A stretch of 64,000 nt of DNA. Source: CAWEBF01 sp963807235 (GTDB lineage Bacteria; Acidobacteriota; Vicinamibacteria; Vicinamibacterales; UBA2999). The DNA is taken from the NCBI GenBank assembly GCA_963807235.1, contig CAWEBF010000017.1:186001-250000 (forward strand), in the 5' to 3' direction. Below, in pieces: positions 37,431-46,039 of the stretch. Position 1 is the stretch's first letter, and each line of letters opens with the position of its first letter. Below the pieces are notes generated by a model that worked only from the letters and a program-made list of their open reading frames with translations, did not search any database and was not told the origin of the DNA. The translations under genes were made by a program, and so were the position numbers.

Positions 37431-37450
37431 ACGGCGGAAGGGGCTGAGCG

Positions 37451-37906
37451 ATGGCGAGCGCGCTGAACGAGCAGGTGAACGCGGGCATCACGGCGGCGAT
37501 GAAGACCAAGGACCAGGTGCGCCTGTCGGCCCTGCGCATGCTGAAGGCGGCCATCATGAACAAGGGCGTCGAGAAGGGCCGCGACCTCGACGACGCGGAG
37601 GTCATGCAGGTGATCGGGTCGCTGGTGAAACAGCGGCGCGACTCGATCGACCAGTTCACGGCGGCCGGCCGCACCGACCTCGTCGCGAAGGAATCGGCAG
37701 AGATGGCCGTGCTGGATGCGTTCCTGCCACCCGCGGCCTCGGCCGAAGACATCGACGCCGCGGTGGCGGCGGCGATCGCCGAGACCGGCGCGGCGTCGGT
37801 CAAGGACATGGGCAAAGTGATGAAAGCCGTGATGCCGAAGCTCGCCGGCAAGAACGCTGACGGTCGCACCGTGAACGAGGCCGTGCGCCGCTCGCTTGGC
37901 GCCTGA
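37451..37906 (+). CDS. GatB/YqeY domain protein
   Basis: 151 aa, complete. ALNEQVNAGITAAMKTKDQVRLSALRMLKAAIMNK is the typical YqeY N-terminus, followed by the helical QVIGSLVKQRRDSIDQFTAAGRTDLVAKESAEMAVLDAFLP and KDMGKVMKAVMPKLAGKNADGRTVNEAVRR. The domain resembles the tRNA-binding tail of GatB, but stand-alone copies have no established role. It overlaps or abuts murJ. Confidence 0.93.
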   Translation: MASALNEQVNAGITAAMKTKDQVRLSALRMLKAAIMNKGVEKGRDLDDAEVMQVIGSLVKQRRDSIDQFTAAGRTDLVAKESAEMAVLDAFLPPAASAEDIDAAVAAAIAETGAASVKDMGKVMKAVMPKLAGKNADGRTVNEAVRRSLGA

Positions 37907-39527
37907 CACTCCCCCGCCCTCCGCGGTGACGCAGTCGGACGACCGGCCTCCGGAAGTCGCGCGGTCGGCCGCGTCGGCCGGCGCCGCCACGATGACGAGC
38001 CGCGTGCTCGGCGTGGTGCGCGAGCAGGTGCTCGCGTCGATCTTTGGCGCCAGCGACGCGATGGACGCCTACAACGTGGCGTTCCGCGTGCCGAACCTCC
38101 TCCGCGATCTCTTCGCGGAAGGCGCGATGAGCGCCGCCTTCGTGCCCACCTTCTCGCGGGAGCTGGTGGCCAGGGGCAAGCCGGCCGCCTTCAGGCTGGG
38201 CGCTCAAATCGTCACGGCGCTCCTGGTCGTCACAGGCGTCTTCATCGCGGCGGGGTGGGTCTTCGCCGAGCCGCTGGTCTCGCTCTTCGCGGAAGGCTAC
38301 GGCGACGTCCCGGGCAAGCTGGATCTCACGGTGCAGCTGACGCGGGTGATGCTGCCGTTCCTCACGTTCGTGGCGCTGGCCGCCGTCTTCATGGGGATGC
38401 TGAACTCGCTGCACCACTTCTTCGTGCCGGCGGTCTCGCCCGCGATGTTCAACGTGGTCACGATCCTGAGCGCGGTGCTGCTCGTGCCGCTGATGCCTGG
38501 GCTTGGCCTGCCGGCAATCATGGCCATCGCCATCGGCACGGTGCTGGGCGGCCTGGCGCAGTGGGCGGTCCAGTGGCCGCTCCTGCGGCGCGAGGGGTTC
38601 CGCTTTACGCCGCAACTGGACTGGAGCGATCCGGCGCTGCGGCGCGTCCTGCTCCTCATGGGGCCGGGCACCGTGGGGCTGGCCGCTACACAGATCAACG
38701 TGTTCGTGAACACGCTGCTCGCCACCGGTGAGGGCACGGGCGCGGTGTCGTGGCTCAACTACGCCTTCCGGATCATGTACCTGCCGATCGGCCTCTTCGG
38801 CGTCTCGATTGCCACCGCCACCACGCCGGCCATCGCGCGCCTGGCGGCAGCCTCGGATCGGGAGGCCGTGCGGCGCACGATCGCGGACGGCCTGATCCTG
38901 ATGCTGCTGCTCAACGTGCCCGCCACGATCGGGCTGGCCGTGCTGGCCACGCCCATCGTCCAGCTGATGTATGAGCGCGGCGCGTTCACGCCGCGCGAGA
39001 CGCTGGCCACGGCGGCCGCGCTGCAGCTGTACGCGGTGGGGCTGCTGGGCTATTCCGTCGTACGCATCGCCTCGCCGGCCTTTTACGCCATCGGCAGCAA
39101 CCGGACGCCCGTGATCGTGAGCATCATCACGGTGGCGGTCAACGCGATGCTGAACGTGGTGCTGGTGCGCACCATGGGCTACACGGGACTGGCCATCGGC
39201 ACGTCGATCGCGGCGCTGCTCAATGCAGGACTCCTGCTCTTCCTGCTGGCGCGGAAACTCGATGGGCTGGATGGGCCGCGCGTGGCCGATTCGCTGGCCA
39301 GAATCGGCATCGCATCGGCAGCGATGGGGCTGACTGCCTACTGGCTGTACGGCGTGATGAGCGGAGCGCTGCCCGGCGACGCGCTGGTCCTGCAGCTCGT
39401 CAAGCTGGGTGTCGCCATCGGCGGCGCCGTCGGCGTATTGTCCGTTTCTGCCTCCGTGCTCTCGATCAAGGAGTTCAACCAAGGCGTGGACCTGGTGCTC
39501 CGCAGGTTCCGTCGCCGGCCCCGATGA
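37896..39527 (+). CDS. murJ: Lipid II flippase MurJ (MviN)
   Basis: 543 aa if TTG 37896 is used (11-nt overlap with yqeY); GTG 37926 gives 533 aa and is about equally likely, as neither has a ribosome site. Family signature ATMTSRVLGVVREQVLASIFGASDAMDAYNVAFRVPNLLRDLFAEGAMSAAFVPTF at the N-terminus, then 14 or so transmembrane helices. MurJ turns lipid II to the periplasmic side for FtsW/FtsI. It is outside the dcw cluster, 8.5 kb beyond its promoter, and transcribed the other way. Confidence 0.95.
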   Translation: MAPDTPPPSAVTQSDDRPPEVARSAASAGAATMTSRVLGVVREQVLASIFGASDAMDAYNVAFRVPNLLRDLFAEGAMSAAFVPTFSRELVARGKPAAFRLGAQIVTALLVVTGVFIAAGWVFAEPLVSLFAEGYGDVPGKLDLTVQLTRVMLPFLTFVALAAVFMGMLNSLHHFFVPAVSPAMFNVVTILSAVLLVPLMPGLGLPAIMAIAIGTVLGGLAQWAVQWPLLRREGFRFTPQLDWSDPALRRVLLLMGPGTVGLAATQINVFVNTLLATGEGTGAVSWLNYAFRIMYLPIGLFGVSIATATTPAIARLAAASDREAVRRTIADGLILMLLLNVPATIGLAVLATPIVQLMYERGAFTPRETLATAAALQLYAVGLLGYSVVRIASPAFYAIGSNRTPVIVSIITVAVNAMLNVVLVRTMGYTGLAIGTSIAALLNAGLLLFLLARKLDGLDGPRVADSLARIGIASAAMGLTAYWLYGVMSGALPGDALVLQLVKLGVAIGGAVGVLSVSASVLSIKEFNQGVDLVLRRFRRRPR

Positions 39528-40714
39528 AAGAACGGTGGCTCGGCCTGAACGCAGGCGTGCTGCTTCTGGCGCTGACGCACCTGGTGCTGGATGGCTACGG
39601 CAACGTGCTTGCGCCGCTCCTGCCGCTGTTCATTCCGCAGATGCAGCTGTCGCTGGCAGCGGCGGGGCTGCTGCAGACCATCTTCCAGATGGCCAGCTCC
39701 GTTGCGCAGCTGGCGTTCGGCCACTTGGCGGACCGCTGGCGGCCGCGGCCGCTGCTCATTGCAGGACCGTTGCTGTCGGTGGCCGTGCTGCCGCTCATCG
39801 GCCTGGCCCAGGGTCCCGTGACGTTGGCCCTGATCCTCGTGATTGGAGGGCTGGGCGCGGCGGCCTTTCATCCCCCCGCGGCGGCGCTCGTGCACGCGCT
39901 GAGCGGGGCGCGAGCCGGCTGGGCGATGTCGTTTTACATCACCGCCGGCGCCATGGGGTTTTCGATCGGCCCGTTGATCTTCGCGGCGTTCGTGCAGCGA
40001 TTCGGCCTCGCGTGGATGCCGATCCTGATGATTCCTGGGCTCCTGGCGCTCGCGGTGATACTCCAACGCCTTCCGGCATTCGAGGAGCGAGACCACCACA
40101 GCGGAGGCGGCGGCTTCCAGGCGCTGCGCCCCTACGCCAAGCCGCTGACGCTGCTGTATCTGATCGTGGTGCTGCGTACGGTGACCGCGCTCAGCTTTTC
40201 CACGTTCGTGCCCGTGATGCTGACCGGACGCGGGATGAGCCTCGCCGGTGCGGGCGCGGTGTCCGCGATTTTCCTGGTCTCGAGCAGCGTCGGCGGGCTC
40301 TTCGGTGGCGGGCTGGCGGACCGATGGGGTCCCAAGCGTGTCATCGTCGCGTCACTCGTGGTGTGCGTGCCGTTCTTCGTGGCCGCGCCGTTCTTCAGTG
40401 GCTGGCCGCTGGTGGCCAACCTGGCTATCGGCGGCCTGCTGCTGCAATCCACGCTGCCGGTGAACGTCACATTCGGGCAGCGCATCGCGCCGATCAGCGC
40501 CGCCACGGTGTCGTCGTTGATGATGGGCTTCGCCTGGGGCACTGGAGGCTTGTGCGTGCCGCTGGTGGGCATGCTCGCCGATCGTATCGGCATCGAGGGC
40601 GCACTGTCGATCATGGCGGTCACGCCGCTGGCGGCGGCGCTGCTGGCCCTGCCGCTGCCTGCGGTTGAGGCGCAAGCTGTGGTTGCCCACGTCGGCCCCA
40701 ATGGGCAAGACTGA
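39524..40714 (+). CDS. MFS transporter, fosmidomycin-resistance (Fsr) type
   Basis: 396 aa with twelve predicted helices; ATGA overlap with murJ. LALTHLVLDGYGNVLAPLLPLFIPQMQLSLAAAGLL is the characteristic Fsr-family start, and the loop 2-3 motif reads FGHLADRWRPRPLL, repeated in the second half as GGGLADRWGPKRVI. E. coli Fsr exports fosmidomycin; natural substrates of the family are unknown. The coupling to murJ is suggestive of envelope function but not proof. Confidence 0.85.
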   Translation: MKERWLGLNAGVLLLALTHLVLDGYGNVLAPLLPLFIPQMQLSLAAAGLLQTIFQMASSVAQLAFGHLADRWRPRPLLIAGPLLSVAVLPLIGLAQGPVTLALILVIGGLGAAAFHPPAAALVHALSGARAGWAMSFYITAGAMGFSIGPLIFAAFVQRFGLAWMPILMIPGLLALAVILQRLPAFEERDHHSGGGGFQALRPYAKPLTLLYLIVVLRTVTALSFSTFVPVMLTGRGMSLAGAGAVSAIFLVSSSVGGLFGGGLADRWGPKRVIVASLVVCVPFFVAAPFFSGWPLVANLAIGGLLLQSTLPVNVTFGQRIAPISAATVSSLMMGFAWGTGGLCVPLVGMLADRIGIEGALSIMAVTPLAAALLALPLPAVEAQAVVAHVGPNGQD

Positions 40715-40719
40715 GTCTC

Positions 40720-41460
40720 ATGAGGTCGTCGCCGTCGAGCATGGCGTTTTCGTTCGGGCCAGGTCCCTTCACGCCGGCGGTCAAGGCGCTCGTCATCGCG
40801 AACGTGGTGGCGTTCCTGCTGGCGCTGATCGTGCCCGAGATGATCTTCAGCCTGGGCCTGCGACCGGCCGATGTCCTTGGCGGGCGGATCTGGCAGCCGC
40901 TGACCTACATGTTCCTGCACGGGGGCATCTCGCACATCCTGTTCAACATGCTCTCGCTGTGGATGTTCGGCGTGGAGCTGGAGCGCATGTGGGGGTCGGC
41001 CTTCTTCACACGCTTCTACCTGGTGTGCGGCGTGGGCGCGGCGGCCACCACGATCCTGCTGTCCTTCTGGCCGGGCGCCTTCGGCGAGGGACTCTATCAG
41101 TCGCTGACGGTCGGCGCGTCCGGCGCGATCTACGGCATCCTGATGGCCTACGCGCTGTACTTCCCCAACCGGCAGATCTACATGTACTTCCTGTTTCCCG
41201 TGCCGGTGAAGTACTTCGTGATGATCATCGGCGCCGTTTCGCTGCTCTCGGCGACCGGCGGGCCCGGAGGCGGCGTCGCGCACGCCACGCATCTCGGCGG
41301 CCTGGCCGTGGGATACCTGTATCTGAAGGGACGGCGACTACGGTTGGGTGCGGAGATTCAGTACCGGCTCAACCGCTGGCGCATCGACCGTATGCGCAAG
41401 CGCTTCGACGTTCATCGCGGCGGGAAAAGCGACGGCGAAAAGGGGCCCTGGCTTCATTAG
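40720..41460 (+). CDS. Rhomboid family intramembrane serine protease
   Basis: 246 aa, six predicted helices. Catalytic Ser is in VGASGAIYGILMAY near residue 134 and the partner His in HATHLGGLAVGYLYL near 190. The N-terminal HGGISHILFNMLSLWMFG carries the HxxxN motif of the family. It cleaves single-span membrane proteins inside the bilayer. A second start, Met 8, is possible. Its stop is followed directly by a heptamer array. Confidence 0.94.
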   Translation: MRSSPSSMAFSFGPGPFTPAVKALVIANVVAFLLALIVPEMIFSLGLRPADVLGGRIWQPLTYMFLHGGISHILFNMLSLWMFGVELERMWGSAFFTRFYLVCGVGAAATTILLSFWPGAFGEGLYQSLTVGASGAIYGILMAYALYFPNRQIYMYFLFPVPVKYFVMIIGAVSLLSATGGPGGGVAHATHLGGLAVGYLYLKGRRLRLGAEIQYRLNRWRIDRMRKRFDVHRGGKSDGEKGPWLH

Positions 41461-41462
41461 CC

Positions 41463-41490
41463 CAGAGCCTAGAGCCTAAAGCCCAGAGCC
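41463..41490. repeat. Heptamer array, TAGAGCC type
   Basis: Units CAGAGCC, TAGAGCC, TAAAGCC, CAGAGCC fill the gap between the stops of two convergent genes. Same unit family and orientation as the right array at 31481-31554. Confidence 0.85.
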
Positions 41491-42029
41491 TACAGGTCGT
41501 TTGAGGCTCTCACGTAAACGACCGCGAATTCAGAGCCGGTGCCGCGCGGCTTCACCGACGCCAGACGGAAGTTCCCCTTGCTCCCTACGCCCACCTGCAG
41601 CTGGCCCCTCCGGCCGCGGCCGGCCTTGCAGCGCGGGGCGTCGTCGTCATCGAAGTCCAAATCGCCCCGGCAGACCGTGACCTCTCCGTAGGCGGCGAGT
41701 TCCTTGCGATAGAACTCGGCGATCGCGTCGGGCTGGTCGTCGCTCAGGTACTTCAGCGCGGCCACGCGCAGGTCCACGAACGGGCTCGACAGGTACACGT
41801 TGGCGCGTTCGGCTTCGTCGCCTTCCTCGAGGGGCCTGGCGCCGGGGTACACGGCCACACCCACATCCTCGGGCACGGCATCGCCGCGCACCGACAGGTC
41901 GCCCAGCGGGGTGTCCACGTCCACGTCCCGTGGGTTCTTGCCCTCGTCCGGGCCGACCCGGATCTCACAGGCCGCCAGGGATGCGGCCGACAGGGTCACG
42001 ACCGCCAGCAACAGGATCTTTTTCGTCAT
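41490..42029 (-). CDS. Small lipoprotein, function unknown
   Basis: 179 aa. Signal peptide with lipobox LAAC (MTKKILLLAVVTLSAASLAACEI), so it should be lipid-anchored. The mature part has an acidic start (DVDTPLGDLSVRGDA) followed by VAVYPGARPL and a helical FVDLRVAALKYLSDDQPDAIAEFYRKELAAYGEV, a pattern seen in small envelope proteins that measure or bind an unknown ligand. No enzyme motif. It lies 52 nt after the cupin gene on the same strand, likely one unit. Confidence 0.8.
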   Translation of the reverse strand: MTKKILLLAVVTLSAASLAACEIRVGPDEGKNPRDVDVDTPLGDLSVRGDAVPEDVGVAVYPGARPLEEGDEAERANVYLSSPFVDLRVAALKYLSDDQPDAIAEFYRKELAAYGEVTVCRGDLDFDDDDAPRCKAGRGRRGQLQVGVGSKGNFRLASVKPRGTGSEFAVVYVRASNDL

Positions 42030-42081
42030 GACACACCTCGTCCGCGCGCTAGCTTGGACGAAGCGGGACGGCGGTTTGTTC

Positions 42082-42414
42082 CTACAAGTCGGCCCAGTCG
42101 TCGCGTGCCGGGCTGAACACGTCCAGCTGGAACGTGTCTTCGAGCACCTCGGCCTGATGCTCCACCATGGCGGGGATGTGCAGCACCTCCCCCTCGCGCA
42201 CGATGGTTTCCTGGCCGCCGACGACGAACCGGACGGCCCCCTGCAGCACGTAGGTCATCTGCTCGCTGTCGTGGGCGTGCCGGGGCACCAGCGCACCTTG
42301 CTTGAGGTAGGTCTGGGCCAGCATCTGGTTGGAGCCGGCCACGATTTTCTGGGACATCATCTCGGTGATCTTGACGAGGTCGATCTCGTCCCAGCGGTGC
42401 ACGGTGCCACTCAT
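42082..42414 (-). CDS. Single-domain cupin protein
   Basis: 110 aa. The cupin metal-binding motif 1 is visible as PRHAHDSEQMTYVLQGAVRF (two His, a Glu-like position and Gly) and motif 2 as HIPAMVEHQAEV (His). A small beta-barrel of this kind often binds Fe, Mn or Zn and acts in sugar or aromatic metabolism or as a binding protein. Function unknown. Divergent from the E1 gene across 71 nt. Confidence 0.88.
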   Translation of the reverse strand: MSGTVHRWDEIDLVKITEMMSQKIVAGSNQMLAQTYLKQGALVPRHAHDSEQMTYVLQGAVRFVVGGQETIVREGEVLHIPAMVEHQAEVLEDTFQLDVFSPARDDWADL

Positions 42415-42485
42415 GGTTTTCGCAGCGTCTTCTTCTGCCAGCTTGCAGACAGGAGCGTGACGATAGTGCCATAATTCGCCAAGCC

Positions 42486-44639
42486 ATGAAGGCTTCGACC
42501 CTCGCCAATGGCGCGGATGCTCGCGCCTCTGGAGCGAAGGCGCGTACCGGCGGTCGCCGCGGTGTCACCCGGGACGAACTGCTCGCGGCGTATCGCACCA
42601 TGCTCTTGTCGCGGAAGATCGACGACAAGGAAATCCAGCTCAAGAACCAGACGCAGGCCTTCTTCCAGATCAGCGGCGCGGGCCACGAGGCCGTGCTCGT
42701 CGCGGCGGGCCGGCAGCTGCGGCCCAGCTACGACTGGTTCTTCCCCTACTATCGCGACCGCGCGCTGTGCCTGGCCATCGGCGTCACGCCGCTCGAGATG
42801 TTCCTGTCCTCTGTGGGGTCGAAGGACGACCCGGCGAGCGGAGGGCGCCAGATGCCCTCGCATTGGGGCAGCACGCGCCTGAACATCCCGTCGCAGAGCA
42901 GCTGCGTGGCCACGCAGTGCCTGCACGCCGTGGGCTGCGCCGAAGCCGGCCTGATCTACGACCGCGTGACCACCATCCCCAACCGGGAAGCGCGGTATCA
43001 CTCCGACCAGCTGACCTACGTGTCCATCGGCGAGGGCGGGACCAGCGAGGGCGAGTTCTGGGAGTCGCTCAACACCGCGTGCACGCGCAAGCTGCCGCTG
43101 CTGTATCTCGTCGAGGACAACGGCTACGCGATCTCGGTCCCGGTGGAAGCCCAGACACCGGGGGGAGACATCTCGCGCCTGGTCGAGTCATTTCCCGACC
43201 TCTCCGTGTACCGCTGCGACGGCACGGACTATCTCGAGAGCTACGACACGCTGGAAGAAGCCATCGCCTACGTACGCTCCCGGCGCGGGCCGGCGTTCGT
43301 GCACGCCAAGGTGGTGCGGCCCTACTCACATTCGCTGTCGGACGACGAGAAGCTGTACAAGACACCGGCCGAGCGCGAGGAGGAAGCGACGCGCGATCCG
43401 CTGGTCAAGATGAGAGCGCTCCTGATCGCCGAGGGGCTGGCGACGGAGGAGGAGCTGGCGGATCTCGTCACGTCAATCGAACGCGAGGTCGCGCGCGCGG
43501 CGGACCAGGCGCTCGAGGCGCCGAAGCCGGACCCGCGCACCGCCACGTCGTTCGTCTTCTCGCCGGTGGTCGACCCCACGTCGTCGCTCTTCGTGAGCGA
43601 GCCGCGGCCCGAGGGCAACCCGGACACGATGCTGGCGGCGATCAACAAGACGCTGCGGGACGAGATGGCCCGCGACGCGCGCATCGTGATCTTCGGCCAG
43701 GACATCGCCGATGCCACCCGCGCCGAGGCGCTGTCAACCGTGGTCGGCAAGGGCGGCGTGTTCAAGGTCACGCACGGCCTGCAGCGCGCGTTCGGCAGCG
43801 ACCGTGTGTTCAACTCGCCGCTGGCCGAGGCCAACATCGTCGGGCGCGGAGTGGGCATGGCGCTGCGAGGGCTGAAGCCCGTCGTCGAGATCCAGTTCTT
43901 CGACTACATCTGGCCCGGCTTCATGCAGATTCGCGACGAGCTGTCGATGATGCGGTACCGGTCGGGCAACAACTGGTCGTGCCCGGTCGTGATCCGCGTG
44001 CCGATCGGCGGGTATCTCAAGGGCGGCGCACCGTATCACAGCCAGTCGGCCCTCGCGATCTTCGTGCAGACACCGGGCCTGCGCGTGATTGTCCCCTCGA
44101 ACGCCCAGGATGCGGCGGGGCTGCTGCGCACGGCGATCCGCTGCGACGACCCGGTGCTCTTCTGCGAGCACAAGCACCTGTACCGCCAGACCTACAACAA
44201 GGCGCCCTACCCGGGCGCGGACTACACCGTGCCGTTCGGCAAGGCATCGGTCGTGCGCGATGGCCGTGACGTAGTGGTGTTCACGTGGGGTGCGCTGGTG
44301 CAGCGGTCGCTGCTGGCGGCGCAGCAGGCGGAGCGCGACGGCGTCAGCGTGGCCGTGATCGACTTGCGGTCGATTGTCCCGTGCGACTGGGACACCATCG
44401 CGGCCTACACGCAGCGCACGAGCCGCGTGGTGGTGGCGCACGAGGATCAGCTGACGGGCGGCTTCGGCGCCGAGATTGCCGCCCGCATTGCCGACGAGCT
44501 GTTCGACTATCTGGACGCTCCGGTGAAGCGGGTGGCGGCGGCAGATTGCCCCGTGGCCTATGCGCCGGTGTTGGAAGAGGCGATCCTCCCGGGTGCGGCG
44601 GATGTGCTCGCAGCCATCCGGGCGGTCGCCGCGTATTAG
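42486..44639 (+). CDS. 2-oxoacid dehydrogenase E1, fused alpha and beta subunits
   Basis: 717 aa. Residues ~20-350 are the alpha subunit (LLAAYRTMLLSRKIDDKEIQLKNQ, GHEAVLVAAGRQL, TPP-binding IGEGGTSEGEFWESLNTACTRKLPLLYLVEDNGYAIS). From ~380 comes the beta subunit (INKTLRDEMARDARIVIFGQDIAD, FNSPLAEANIVGRGVGMALRGLKPVVEIQFFDY, VIVPSNAQDAAGLLRTAIRCDDPVLFCEHK). Both halves are of the branched-chain type. It decarboxylates branched 2-oxoacids with TPP and passes the acyl group to E2 lipoate. No E2 or E3 gene is in the window. The stop overlaps the first base of a heptamer array. Confidence 0.93.
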   Translation: MKASTLANGADARASGAKARTGGRRGVTRDELLAAYRTMLLSRKIDDKEIQLKNQTQAFFQISGAGHEAVLVAAGRQLRPSYDWFFPYYRDRALCLAIGVTPLEMFLSSVGSKDDPASGGRQMPSHWGSTRLNIPSQSSCVATQCLHAVGCAEAGLIYDRVTTIPNREARYHSDQLTYVSIGEGGTSEGEFWESLNTACTRKLPLLYLVEDNGYAISVPVEAQTPGGDISRLVESFPDLSVYRCDGTDYLESYDTLEEAIAYVRSRRGPAFVHAKVVRPYSHSLSDDEKLYKTPAEREEEATRDPLVKMRALLIAEGLATEEELADLVTSIEREVARAADQALEAPKPDPRTATSFVFSPVVDPTSSLFVSEPRPEGNPDTMLAAINKTLRDEMARDARIVIFGQDIADATRAEALSTVVGKGGVFKVTHGLQRAFGSDRVFNSPLAEANIVGRGVGMALRGLKPVVEIQFFDYIWPGFMQIRDELSMMRYRSGNNWSCPVVIRVPIGGYLKGGAPYHSQSALAIFVQTPGLRVIVPSNAQDAAGLLRTAIRCDDPVLFCEHKHLYRQTYNKAPYPGADYTVPFGKASVVRDGRDVVVFTWGALVQRSLLAAQQAERDGVSVAVIDLRSIVPCDWDTIAAYTQRTSRVVVAHEDQLTGGFGAEIAARIADELFDYLDAPVKRVAAADCPVAYAPVLEEAILPGAADVLAAIRAVAAY

Positions 44640-44673
44640 GCTCTAGGCTCTAGGCTCTCGGCTCCAGGCGCTC
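44639..44673. repeat. Heptamer array, GGCTCTA type
   Basis: Five units GGCTCTA, GGCTCTA, GGCTCTC, GGCTCCA and terminal GGCGCTC, starting inside the E1 stop codon. Same orientation and same terminal unit as the left array at 31020-31096. Confidence 0.85.
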
Positions 44674-44688
44674 ACAAAGGAACCAGCC

Positions 44689-46008
44689 ATGAACATCGCT
44701 CGCTCCACTGCATTGCTCGTCGTGCTCCTGCTCGCGGGGCTCTCGTCAACGCTCACGACGGCGCAGGCGCCGGCCACGCCGCCGGCGGCTGCGAGGGCCA
44801 GTGCCGCGGCACCGGCGGGGTTCTCGGCGGAGCGGCTCGCGCGCATCGACAGGATGCTGCAGTCCTACGTGGACGAGGGGCTGATTCCGGGCGCGGTGGC
44901 GCTCGTGCTGCGCGATGGACGTCCTGTGTATCAGAAGGCTGTCGGATGGGCAGACAAGGAAGCCGGCCGGCGGATGACGGCGGACACCATCTTCCGGATC
45001 GCGTCGCAGACCAAGGCGATCACCAGCGTGGCGGTGCTGTCGCTTCTCGAGGAGGGCAAGCTGAGCCTCAGCGATCCGGTGGGCCGGTTCATCCCGGCCT
45101 TCGCCAAGACCAGCGTCTCCGTGCGCGGCGAAGGCGGGGTCACGGCCGTGCCGGCGCGCCGCCAGATCACCATCCGCGATTTGCTGACGCACACGGCGGG
45201 CATCTCCTACGGCGTACAGCCGGAGACCGCCGGCCAGTACGAGCGGCTGGGTCTCGGGCCCGCCGCGGGCTTCGGCTGGTACTTCGCGGACAAGGACGAA
45301 CCGGTGTGCGGGCCCATCGAGCGCCTGGCCACGCTGCCGTTCGTCGCGCATCCGGGTGAAGCCTGGGTGTACGGCTACAACACGGACGTCCTGGGATGCG
45401 TGGTCGAGCGCGTGTCGGGGCAGGCGCTGGACCAGTTCATCCGCGCGCGCATCACGGACCCGCTCGGCATGAAGGACACCACGTTCTTCCTGGCGCCGGA
45501 GCAGCGCGATCGACTGGCCGCGGTGTATGCGAGCGGAAGCGATGGCAAGTCCACCCGCGCGCCCGACGGGGCGCGGGGCCAGGGCTCGTATGTCGACGGC
45601 CCCCGTAAGACGTTTGCCGGCGGCGCGGGGCTGCTGTCCACGGCGCGCGACTACGGCCGCTTCCTGGAGATGATTCGAGGCGGCGGATCGCTCGACGGCG
45701 TCCGCATCCTGGCGCCCCACTCCGTGGACCTCATGACCAGCAACCAGGTGGGGACGCTCCACTCCGCCACCGGCCTGGGCTTCGGCCTCGGCTTCGAGAC
45801 CACCGATCGCTACGGCGCCAACGGCATGGACACGGTTGGTTCCTTTGGGTGGGGCGGCGCCTACGGCACGATGTACCGCGTGGATCCACGGGAGCGGATG
45901 GTCACGATGCTGATGCTGCAGCTCCTGCCCAACACGACCGACGTGCGGGAGAAGTTCCCCGTGATGGTCTACCAGGCGCTGGTACAGCCAGCGACGAAGG
46001 CGCACTAG
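44689..46008 (+). CDS. Secreted class C beta-lactamase-family serine hydrolase
   Basis: 439 aa from ATG 44689 with AAAGGA upstream. Signal peptide MNIARSTALLVVLLLAGLSSTLTTAQA. SxxK nucleophile in FRIASQTKAITSVAVL, YxN in WVYGYNTDVLGCVVERVSGQ and a C-terminal GWGGAYGTMYRVDP in place of the KTG box. It could be a D-aminopeptidase, esterase or DD-peptidase; the sequence does not choose. The stop TAG at 46006 is shared with a repeat element copy. Paralogue of the gene at 57594. Confidence 0.9.
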   Translation: MNIARSTALLVVLLLAGLSSTLTTAQAPATPPAAARASAAAPAGFSAERLARIDRMLQSYVDEGLIPGAVALVLRDGRPVYQKAVGWADKEAGRRMTADTIFRIASQTKAITSVAVLSLLEEGKLSLSDPVGRFIPAFAKTSVSVRGEGGVTAVPARRQITIRDLLTHTAGISYGVQPETAGQYERLGLGPAAGFGWYFADKDEPVCGPIERLATLPFVAHPGEAWVYGYNTDVLGCVVERVSGQALDQFIRARITDPLGMKDTTFFLAPEQRDRLAAVYASGSDGKSTRAPDGARGQGSYVDGPRKTFAGGAGLLSTARDYGRFLEMIRGGGSLDGVRILAPHSVDLMTSNQVGTLHSATGLGFGLGFETTDRYGANGMDTVGSFGWGGAYGTMYRVDPRERMVTMLMLQLLPNTTDVREKFPVMVYQALVQPATKAH

Positions 46009-46039
46009 CAGTGTCTTGTTGCCCGCACTTCGTGCGGGC
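46005..46039 (+). repeat. Two-hairpin element, copy 2 (hairpin 1 missing)
   Basis: CTAG, then linker CAGTGTCTTGTTGCC (46009-46023), then hairpin 2 GCCCGCAC (46021-46028) / TTC / GTGCGGGC (46032-46039). Hairpin 1 is absent. The 3' arm contains a GTG that is the probable start of the next gene. Confidence 0.75.
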
